DNA from: Nephrocerus scutellatus
Taxonomy: Eukaryota > Arthropoda > Insecta > Diptera > Pipunculidae
Assembly (NCBI GenBank): GCA_947095585.1
Contig: OX352761.1
Span: 36,667,260-36,731,259 of the forward strand
Reading direction: 5' to 3'
Length of the DNA: 64,000 nucleotides
The translations under genes and the position numbers were made by a program. The notes under the pieces are model-generated. The model worked only from the letters and a program-made list of their open reading frames with translations, was not told where the DNA came from and did not search any database. Shown piece after piece: positions 55,505 through 64,000 of this stretch (position 1 is its first letter; every line of letters begins with the position of its first letter).

Positions 55505-57545
55505 AGTTGGCTTATGTTCAGAAATGAGTTTTCCTTTTATAAAGCGTGTTCGAAAATTTTGGACACACTGTAAAATGCTCTGCGCTCAATTCATTTATGT
55601 TCAGATAGGAGTTTTTTATTTAAAAAAACGTGTTCGAAGATTATGGACACATTATAAAATTATTTGCGCTCATTTAATTTATATTTATATTGGAGTTCTT
55701 CCTTTTAAAAAACGTGTTCGAAAACTATCGACACACTGAAAATACTCAGCGCTCACTTAATTTATGTTCAGATAGGAGTTTTTTCTTTTAAAAAACGTGT
55801 TCGAAGATTATGAACACATTATAAAATAATTTGCGCTCAATTAATTTATATTTATTTTGAAGTTCTTCTTTTTAAAAAACGTGTTTGAAGATTATGGACA
55901 CATTATAAAATTATTTGCGCTCAATTAATTTATATTTATATTGAAGTTCTTCCTTTTAAAAAACGTGTTCGAAAACTATGGACACACTTTAAAATATTCT
56001 GCGCTCAATTTATTTATGTTCAGATAGGAGTTTTTCCTTTTAAAAAACGTGTTCAAAGATTATGGACACATTATAAAATTATTTGCGCTCAATTAATTTA
56101 TATTTATATTGAAGTTCTTCCTTTTAAAAAACGTGTTCGAAAATTACGGACACACTGTAAAATTCTCTGCACTCAATTCATTTATGTTCAGATAGGAGTT
56201 TTTCCTTTTAAAAAACGTGTTTAAAGATTATGGACACATTATAAAATTATTTGCGCTCAATTAATTTATATTTATTTTGAAGTTCTTCTTTTTAAAAAAC
56301 GTGTTTGAAGATTATGGACACATTATAAAATTATTTGCGCTCAATTAATTTATATTTATATTGGAGTTCTTCCTTTTAAAAAACGTGTTCGAAAACTATG
56401 GACACACTGTAAAATATTCTGCGCTCAATTTATTTATGTTCAGATAGGAGTTTTTCCTTTTAAAAAACGTGTTGAAAGATTATGGACACATTATAAAATT
56501 ATTTGCGCTCAATTAATTTATATTTATATTGAAGTATTTCCTTTTAAAAAACGTGTTCGAAAATTACGGACACCCTGTAAAATTCTCTGCGCTCAATTCA
56601 TTTATGTTCAGATAGGAATTTTTCCTTTTAAAAAACGTGTTCGGAGATTATGGACACATTATAAAATTATTTGCGCTCAATTAATTTATATTTATATTGA
56701 AGTTCTTCCTTTTAAAAAACGTGTTCGAAAATTATGAACACACTGTAAAAGGTTTCTGCACTCAATTCATTTATGTCCAGATAGGAGTTTTTCCTTTTAA
56801 AAAACGTGTTCGAAGATTATGGACACATTATAAAATTATTTGCGTTATTGAAGTTCTTCCGTTTAAAAAGCGTGTTCGAAAATTATGAACACATTATAAA
56901 ATTATTTGCGCTCAATTAATTTATATTTATATTGAAGTTCTTCTCTTTAAAAAACGTGTTCGAAAATTACGGACACACTGTAAAATTCTCTGCGCTCAAT
57001 TCATTTATGTTCAGATAGGAGTTTTTCCTTTTAAAAAACGTGTTCGGAGATTATGGACACATTATAAAATTATTTGCGCTCAATTAATTTATATTTATAT
57101 TGAAGTTCTTCTCTTTAAAAAACGTGTTCGAAAATTACGGACACACTGTAAAATTCTCTGCGCTCAATTCATTTATGTTCAGATAGGAGTTTTTCCTTTT
57201 AAAAAACGTGTTCGGAGATTATGGACACATTATAAAATTATTTGCGCTCAATTAATTTATATTTATATTGAAGTTCTTCCGTTCAAAAATTATGGACACA
57301 CTGTAAAAGGTTTCTGCACTCAATTCATTTATCTCCAGGTAGGAGTTTTAAAAAACGTGTTCGAAGATTATGGACACATTTAAAATTATTTGCGCTATTG
57401 AAGTTCTTCCGTTTAAAAAGCGTGTTCGAAAATTATGAACACATTATAAAATTATTTGCGCTCAATTAATTTATATTTATATTGAAGTTCTTGCTTTTAA
57501 AAAGTGTGATTCCATTGCTCAGTTGGTTTATATTCAGAAATGAGT
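55505..57545. repeat. 84-bp monomer array with alternating A/B types
   Basis: Monomers (CCTTTTAAAAAACGTGTTCGAA as landmark) are spaced 83-84 bp. Two types alternate over much of the array. A has GGACACACTGTAAAATTCTC with TTATGTTCAGATAGGAG; B has GGACACATTATAAAATTATT with TTATATTTATATTGAAG. The effective period is therefore about 168 bp. Truncated monomers occur near 56845, 57285 and 57380. Because 84 is a multiple of three, frames of 28-codon repeats stay open without selection. Confidence 0.92.
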
Positions 57546-57560
57546 TCTTCGTTTTAAAAA

Positions 57561-58134
57561 CCCAACGGCACATTAACGCTATGCGTCAAAAACGCACCGA
57601 GAACTGTGAGTTTACGTAATTTTTTTACAAGACACTAACATTAGGTCATTCTCATTCATTGAGTGTTTGAAAAATGTCGAAACAGAAACTTTATAGAACC
57701 ATACGTAAAGAAATAGTAAATATTTGTGCTAGAGTGCTAGAGTGGTTCAAGGAAATGGTTCTTCAAACAACTATTATAGTTCATCTGTTAATATTGAACA
57801 CACAGCAATTGTTGTAGAAGAAAATAAACTGAAAAAAACGCTATATTCTAAAAGGTTCAGGACTTACAATTATTACGTAAACCTAGCGATTAAATTACTT
57901 AAAAACGTTACATTTATAAGGAGCCGTAAACCTTACGTTTTCGTGACATCAAATACGACCAACTTAATACATACTAATACATACGAAACACTGCGTTAAT
58001 TTGTTTCACTTGGCTTGTGACAAAAGTGCGGTATACGTACCGTAATCGTAGCGTCAAAACGTACCGTTTACGACATTTTTAGTGTAACAAAAATTTCATA
58101 AAAGTTACGTTTACGATGCGGTTGGCCGGGAGGG
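57561..58134 (+). mobile_element. Unrecognised ORF-bearing element, copy 1
   Basis: Left end CCCAACGGCAC (CCCTCCCGGCAC in copy 4), right end GGCCGGGAGGG: short inverse ends, embedded inside an 84-mer. Sub-terminal CGTACCGT motifs repeat near 58040-58070 (GGTATACGTACCGTAATCG and AACGTACCGTTTACG). The family was not recognised, and no target duplication is evident. Confidence 0.55.
57674..57999 (+). pseudogene. Short unknown ORF, copy 1 (frameshifted)
   Basis: ATG 57674 starts MSKQKLYRTIRKEIVNI. An 8-bp local duplication (GCTAGAGT) shifts the frame, and the remainder is read from 57742: VQGNGSSNNYYSSSVNIEH, then VNLAIKLLKNVTF and RSRKPYVFVTSNT, ending ETLR at TAA 57999. Comparing copies implies an ancestral frame of about 106 codons. 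No domain, signal peptide or membrane segment is apparent. Function unknown; it may be part of a transposase or an exapted fragment. Confidence 0.4.
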
Positions 58135-59470
58135 AAGTGTGTTTAAAAATTATGGACACACTGTAAAATACTGTGAGTTCAATTAATTTATATTTAGATT
58201 GGAGACTGATTAGTTTAGTTTATGTGCAATTTCATATAATTGAGTGGTTTCCATATGATTGAGTTTTTCCCATACAAAACCGGGTGATATATAGCAAACT
58301 ACAGAACACGTGTTTCTCCATTTGGCCTTCTTGACACCCCTCTCCAGAAAGCCCTAATTGAGCAGATTGCGAAAACGCCCATCTTGTTTGGTGGTGACGC
58401 CCACTTTAGGTGAAAGGGGCATCCAAAGTTTTGATTTTTTTTAGAAAAAATGGGGCCAATAGAACCCCCGTCGACGGATTAAGAGCAAAAAAAAGACTTT
58501 TTCATAACAGTGTAAAAAGGGGCGTGCCTAAAAATGGGTGGACCGAAATATTGGTATCAAACAAAAGGTGATAATTAGGTCACACAGCCATGCTTGGGCG
58601 TTGCTCAATTTTAACGAAAGGTAGATCAATTTATACTCATTACATATGATTGAGTTTTTTTCATAAAAAAGAGATGATTATGTGATTCCATTGCTCAGTT
58701 GGTTTATGTTCAAACATTAGTTTTACTTTTAAAAAACGTGTTCGAAAATTACGGACACACTGTAAAATTCTCTGCGCTCAATTCATTTATGTTCAGATAG
58801 GAGTTTTTCCTTTTAAAAAACGTGTTCGAAGATTATGTACAAATTATAAACTTATTTGCGCTCAATTAATTTATATTTATATTGAAGTTCTTCCTTTTAA
58901 AAAACTTGTTCGAAGATTATGGACACATTATAAAATTATTTGCGCTCAATTAATTAATATTTATATTGAAGTTCTTCTTTTTAAAAAACGTGTTCGAAGA
59001 TTATAGACACACTGTAAAATGCTCTGCGCTCAATTTATTTATGTTCAGATAGGAGTTTTTCCTTTTAAAAAACGTGTTCGAAGATTATGGACACATTATA
59101 AAATTATTTGCGCTCAATTAATTTATATTTATATTGAAGTTCTTCTTTTTAAAAAACGTGTTCGAAGATTATGGACACATTATAAAATTATTTGCGTTCA
59201 ATTAATTTATATTTATATTGAAGTTCTTCCTTTTAAAAAGCGTGTTCGAAAATTGTGAACAAATTATAAAATTATTTTCGCTCAATTAATTTAATTTTAG
59301 ATTGAAGATCTTCCTTTTAAAAAGTGTGATTTCATTGCTCAGTTGGTTTATATTCAGAAATGAGTTCTTCGTTTTAAAAACCCTCAAAAACGCACCGAGA
59401 ACGGTGAGTTTACGCAGTTTTTTTACAAGACACTAACATAATTCATTCTCATTCAGTGAGTGTTTGAATA

Positions 59471-59790
59471 ATGTCGAAACAGAAACTTTATAGAACCATA
59501 CGAAAAGAAATAGTTAATATTTTTAAAAGTGCTAGAGTGGTTCAAGGAAATGGTTCTTCAAACAACTATTTTAGTTCATCTGTTAATATTGAACACCCAG
59601 CAATTCTTGTAGAAGAAATTAAACTGAAAAAACGCTATATTCTAAAAGGAGCACTTACAATTTTTACGTAAACGTAGCGATTAAATTACTTAAAAACGTT
59701 ACATTTATAAGGAGCCGTAAACCTTACGTTTTCGTGACATCAAATACGTCCAACTCTATACACAGTAATACATACGAAACACTGCGTTAA
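59471..59790 (+). pseudogene. Short unknown ORF, copy 2
   Basis: Starts MSKQKLYRTIRKEIVNIFK without the 8-bp duplication of copy 1. The frame is open through VEEIKLKK, but a one-base loss in the A-run near 59631 diverts it to a stop at 59671. The homologous tail (VNVAIKLLKNVTF...ETLR) continues in the next frame to TAA 59790. Confidence 0.4.
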
Positions 59791-60409
59791 TTTGTTTCAC
59801 TTGGCTTGTGACAAAAGTGCGGTACGTACCGTAATCGTAGCGTCAAAACGTACCGTTTACGACACATTATAAAATTATTTGCGCTCAATTAATTAATATT
59901 TATATTGAAGTTCTTCTTTTTAAAAAACGTGTTCGAAGATTATAGACACACTGTAAAATGCTCTGCGCTCAATTTATTTATGTTCAGATAGGAGTTTTTC
60001 CTTTTAAAAAACGTGTTCGAAGATTATGGACACATTATAAAATTATTTGCGCTCAATTAATTTATATTTATATTGAAGTTCTTCTTTTTAAAAAACGTGT
60101 TCGAAGATTATGGACACATTATAAAATTATTTGCGTTCAATTAATTTATATTTATATTGAAGTTCTTCCTTTTAAAAAGCGTGTTCGAAAATTGTGAACA
60201 AATTATAAAATTATTTTCGCTCAATTAATTTAATTTTAGATTGAAGATCTTCCTTTTAAAAAGTGTGATTTCATTGCTCAGTTGGTTTATATTCAGAAAT
60301 GAGTTCTTCGTTTTAAAAACCCTCAAAAACGCACCGAGAACGGTGAGTTTACGCAGTTTTTTTACAAGACACTAACATAATTCATTCTCATTCAGTGAGT
60401 GTTTGAATA

Positions 60410-60729
60410 ATGTCGAAACAGAAACTTTATAGAACCATACGAAAAGAAATAGTTAATATTTTTAAAAGTGCTAGAGTGGTTCAAGGAAATGGTTCTTCAA
60501 ACAACTATTTTAGTTCATCTGTTAATATTGAACACCCAGCAATTCTTGTAGAAGAAATTAAACTGAAAAAACGCTATATTCTAAAAGGAGCACTTACAAT
60601 TTTTACGTAAACGTAGCGATTAAATTACTTAAAAACGTTACATTTATAAGGAGCCGTAAACCTTACGTTTTCGTGACATCAAATACGTCCAACTCTATAC
60701 ACAGTAATACATACGAAACACTGCGTTAA
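60410..60729 (+). pseudogene. Short unknown ORF, copy 3
   Basis: Duplicate of copy 2 at +939 bp, with the same one-base loss. The element's left end is shortened (CCCTC joined to AAAAACGCACC); its right end GGCCGGGAGGG is intact at 60862. Confidence 0.4.
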
Positions 60730-61844
60730 TTTGTTTCACTTGGCTTGTGACAAAAGTGCGGTACGTACCGTAATCGTAGCGTCAAAACGTACCGTTTACG
60801 ACATTTTTAGTGTAACAAAAATGTCATAAAAGTTACGTTTCCGATGCGGTTGGCCGGGAGGGAAGTGTGTTTAAAAATTATGGTCACACTGTAAAATACT
60901 GTGCGTTCAATTAATTTATATTTAGATTGGAGATTGATTAGTTTAGTCTATGTGCAATTTCATATAATTGAGTGATTTCCATATGATTGAGTTTTTCACA
61001 TACAAAACCGGGTGATATATAGCAAACTACAGAACACGTGTTCTCCATTTGGCCTTCTTGACACCCCTCTCCAGAAAGCCCTAATTGAGCAGATTGCGAA
61101 AACCCCCAACTTGTTTGGTGGTGACGCCCACTTTAGGTGAGAGGGGCATCCAAAGTTTTGATATTTTTTTTTAGAAAAATGCATTTTTCTAAGTCCTTAG
61201 AAGGAGGTATGGGGGTAATTAAAATACCTTCCAATTAAAAAAAAAATGGGGCCAATAGAACCCCCGTCGACGGAGTAAGAGAAAAAACCAGACTTTTTCA
61301 TAACAGTGTAAAAAGGGGCGTGCTTAAAAGTGGGTAGACCGTAATATTGGTATCAAATAAAAGGTGATAATTAGGTCTACACAGCCATGCTATTCTTAAG
61401 GGCGTGGCTCAAATTTAACGGAAGGCAGATCAATTTATACTTTGACATATGATTGAGTTTTTTTCATACAAAAAGATGTGATGATGTGATTACATTGCTC
61501 AGTTGGTTTATGTTCAGAAATGAATTTTCCTTTTTAAAAGCATGTTCGAAAATTATGGACACACTGTAAAATGCTCTGCGCTCAATTTATTTATGTTCAG
61601 ATAGGAGTTTTTCCTTTTAAAAACGTGTTCGCAGATTATGGACACATTATAAAATTATTTGCGCTCAATTAATTTATATTTATATTGAAATTCTTCCTTT
61701 TAAAAAACTTGTTCGAAAATTATGGACACACTGTAAAATTCTCTGCGCTCAATTCATTTATGTTCAGATAGGAGTTTTTCCTTTTAAAAACGTGTTCGCA
61801 GATTATGGACACATTATAAAATTATTTGCGATTAATTAATTTAT

Positions 61845-62119
61845 GTGGGCGCCGTGGCTCAGTGGTAATGCACATGACTGTAGCGCAGGAGGTTCCGGTT
61901 CGAATCCCAGCAACACCAAAAGAATTTTTCACGAACGGGTGACAAACGTTCCGAGAGTAATTAATACCTTGTCACGGAAAGCTTCTCAATTCGCCGTTCG
62001 GCTCCGGCCTTAAATTGTAGGTCCCTTCCATTTGTGTCCAAAAAATTAACATGGTCAGCACAAATGGTCGCGAGAAGTTAGGCCTTGGACCGCAATGGTC
62101 TGTCGCGCCAAATATTATT
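61845..62119 (+). mobile_element. tRNA-derived SINE, copy 4, inside an 84-mer
   Basis: Starts GTGGGCGCCGTGGCTCAGTGG, with box B CCGGTTCGAATCCCAG, and ends TGTCGCGCCAAATATTATT. Flanked by the 14-bp target duplication ATTAATTAATTTAT (61831-61844 and 62120-62133), made from satellite sequence. It is about 10-15% diverged from the 35-kb copy by eye. Confidence 0.92.
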
Positions 62120-62303
62120 ATTAATTAATTTATATTTATATTGAAGTTCTTGCTTTTAAAAAGCGTGTTCGAAAATTATGAACACATTATAAAATTATTT
62201 TCGCTCAATTATTTTAATGTTAGAATGAAGTTCTTCCTTTTAAAAAATGTGATTCCATTTCTCAGTTGGTTTATATTCAGAAATGAGTTCTTCCTTTTAA
62301 AAA

Positions 62304-62743
62304 CCCTCCCGGCACATAAACGCTATGCGTCAAAAACGCACCGAGAACGGTGAGTTTACGCAGTTTTTTTTACAAGAGACTAACATAAGTCATTCTCATT
62401 CAGTGAGTGTTTGAAAAATGTCGAAACAGAAACTTTATAGAACCATACGTAAAGAAATACTTAATATTTGTAAGAGTGGGAGTGGTTCATGGAAATGGTT
62501 CTTCAAACAACCATTATAGCTCATCTGTTAATATTGAACACCCATAAATTGTTGTAGAAGAAAATAAACTGAAAAAAAACGCTATATTCTAAAAGGAACA
62601 GCACTTACAATTTTTACATAAACGTAGCGATTAAATTACTTAAAAACGTTACATTTATAAGGAGCCGTAAACCCGTTTACGACATTTTTAGTGTAACAAA
62701 AATGTCATAAAAGTTACGTTTACGATGCGGCTGGCCGGGAGGG
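62304..62743 (+). mobile_element. Unrecognised ORF-bearing element, copy 4 (internally deleted)
   Basis: Best-preserved ends: CCCTCCCGGCAC and GGCCGGGAGGG. ATG 62418 begins the same MSKQKLYRT frame, broken near 62480 (GAGTGGGAGTGG) and stopped (CCCATAAATT). About 150 bp between CCGTAAACC and CGTTTACGAC are missing, removing the ORF end. Confidence 0.5.
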
Positions 62744-63380
62744 AAGTGTGTTTAAAAATTATGGACACACTGTAAAATACTGTGCGTTCAATTAATTTAT
62801 ATTATAATTGGAGATTGATTAGTTTAGTTTATGTGCAATTTCCTATAATTGAGTGGTTTCCATATGATTGAAGTTTTCCCATAAAAAACCGGGTGATATA
62901 TTAGCAAACTACAGAACACGTGTTTCTCCATTTGGCCTTCTTGGCACCCCTCTCCTGAAAGCCATAATTGAGCAGATTGCGAAAACCGCCATCTTGTTTG
63001 GGGGTGACGCCCACTTTAGGTAAGAGGGGCATCCAAAGTTTTGATTTTTTTTAGAAAAATTCATTTTTCTAAATTCTTAGAAGGAGGTATGGGGGTAATA
63101 AAAATACCTTCCATTTAAAAAATAAATAATAAAAATGGGGCCAATAGAACCCCCGTCGACGGAGTAAGAGCAAAAAACAGACTATTTCATAACAGTGAAA
63201 AAAGGGGCGTGCTTAAAAGTGGGTGGACCGTAATATTGGTATCAAATAAAAGGTGATAATTAGGTCTACACAGCATTATGGACACATTATAAAATTATTT
63301 GCGCTCAATTAATTTATATTTATATTGAAATTCTTCCTTTTAAAAAACATGTTCGAAAATTATGGACACACTATAAAATT

Positions 63381-63818
63381 CATAGAACAATACGAAAAGA
63401 AATAGTTAATATTTTTAAGAGTGCTAGAGTGGTTCAAGGAGATGGTTCTTCAAACAACTATTTTAGTTCATCTGTTAATATTGAACACCCAGCAATTCTT
63501 GTAGAAGAAATTAAACTGAAAAAAACGCTATATTCTAAAAGGAGCACTTACAATTTTTACGTAAACGTAGCGATTAAATTACTTAAAAACGTTACATTTA
63601 TAAGGAGCCGTAAACCTTACGTTTTCGTGACATCAAATACGTCCAACTTTATACACAGTAATACATACGAAACACTGCGTTAATTTGTTTCACTTGCCTT
63701 GTGACAAAAGTGCGGTATACGTATCGTAATCGTAGCGTCAAAACGTACCGTTTACGACATTTTTAGTGTAACAAAAATGTCATAAAAGTTACGTTTACGA
63801 TGCGGTTGGCCGGGAGGG
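63381..63818 (+). mobile_element. Unrecognised ORF-bearing element, copy 5 (5'-truncated)
   Basis: It lacks the left end and the first codons: an 84-mer is joined to CATAGAACAATACG. From there the frame is open through 63683 (TAA), the longest uninterrupted stretch of the unknown ORF (over 95 codons), with VVQGDGSSNNYFSSS, KLKKTLYSKRSTYNFYVNV and RSRKPYVFVTSNTSN. The right end GGCCGGGAGGG is present. Confidence 0.5.
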
Positions 63819-64000
63819 AAGTGTGTTTAAAAATTATGGACACACTGTAAAATACTGTGCGTTCAATTAATTTATATTTATATTGGAGACTGATTAGTTT
63901 AGTTTATGTGCAATTTCATATAATTGAGTGGTTTTCATATGATTGAGTTTTTCCCATACAAAACCGGGTGATATATAGCAAACTACAGAACACGTGTTTC

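Larger units (their letters stand above)
58923..60800. repeat. 939-bp tandem duplication in the composite array
   Basis: 58923-59861 and 59862-60800 appear identical, including all frames they contain, at a constant offset of 939 bp. The junction joins the ORF element's TTTACGACA to an 84-mer's ACACATTATAAAA at shared ACA(C). Confidence 0.88.
54990..64000. repeat. Composite higher-order array (conserved block + 84-mers + ORF element)
   Basis: The order is: block 54990-55500; 84-mers 55505-57545; ORF element 57561-58134; block 58255-58695; 84-mers 58700-59370; ORF element 59381-59861; 84-mers 59862-60310; ORF element 60320-60862; block 60960-61510; 84-mers with SINE 61511-62300; ORF element 62304-62743; block 62862-63275; 84-mers 63276-63380; ORF element 63381-63818; block start 63944-64000. 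Between ORF element and block lies one diverged 84-mer. The whole is a rearranged multi-kilobase tandem repeat that continues past the window. Confidence 0.88.

Noticed and set aside
59019..60197. 79-codon KKRVRRLWTHYK repeat frames
   Set aside because: 84-bp monomers are a multiple of three, so the frame is open by default; no start context or conservation signal.

Overview
This window looks like repeat-dense insect nuclear DNA, most likely from a higher dipteran (a tephritid-like fly is my guess). The reasons are the high AT content, a 61-nt intron with insect-type splice sites, and a mixture of Ty3/gypsy (CsRn1- and mag-like), BEL/Pao, Helitron, hAT, pogo/Tigger, Tc1/mariner, RTE-like LINE and tRNA-derived SINE sequence. 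No bacterial operon, CRISPR array or rRNA was seen, and I find no confidently intact host gene. Nearly all long reading frames belong to mobile elements or are by-products of tandem repeats.

Layout. 1-5.05 kb: a (TA)n tract, then 13 tandem 336/368-bp units derived from the exon-intron-exon end of a minus-strand SWIM zinc-finger gene, followed by the gene's own exons. 5.05-11.32 kb: a degenerate CsRn1-like LTR retrotransposon with a tRNA-Trp-type primer site, CGTA target duplication, and a LINE fragment nested in its 3' LTR. 12.10-24.56 kb: about 105 copies of a 118-bp satellite with a complex higher-order structure. 25.6-27.0 kb: pogo/Tigger relic and a SINE. 27.1-32.95 kb: a minus-strand hAT transposase relic, split by a mag-like retrotransposon with very short LTRs and also carrying a fold-back insert. 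33.9-35.3 kb: an exact 656-bp tandem duplication with SINE copies. 35.5-36.5 kb: a deleted Tc1/mariner element. 37.07-37.53 kb: a solo LTR.

38.2-53.2 kb is a segment present three times (A, B, C; B and C partial). It carries a fold-back element with arms of more than 200 bp, diverged monomers of the 118-bp satellite, inverted monomers of the 84-bp satellite, BEL/Pao integrase remnants and a decayed Helitron helicase. Copy B also holds a 902-bp solo LTR. 53.2-55 kb is Helitron-like leader sequence plus an inverted copy of the CsRn1 leader. 55-64 kb is a composite array of 84-bp A/B monomers, a conserved block of about 450 bp, and five copies of an unrecognised element with a roughly 106-codon reading frame.

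The main message is evolutionary. The segment at 38-41 kb contains relatives of both satellites in the window, so one dispersed element may have seeded both. At 1-4.4 kb a spliceable exon and intron have themselves been amplified in tandem. The least explained coding sequence is the short reading frame in the 57-64 kb array.
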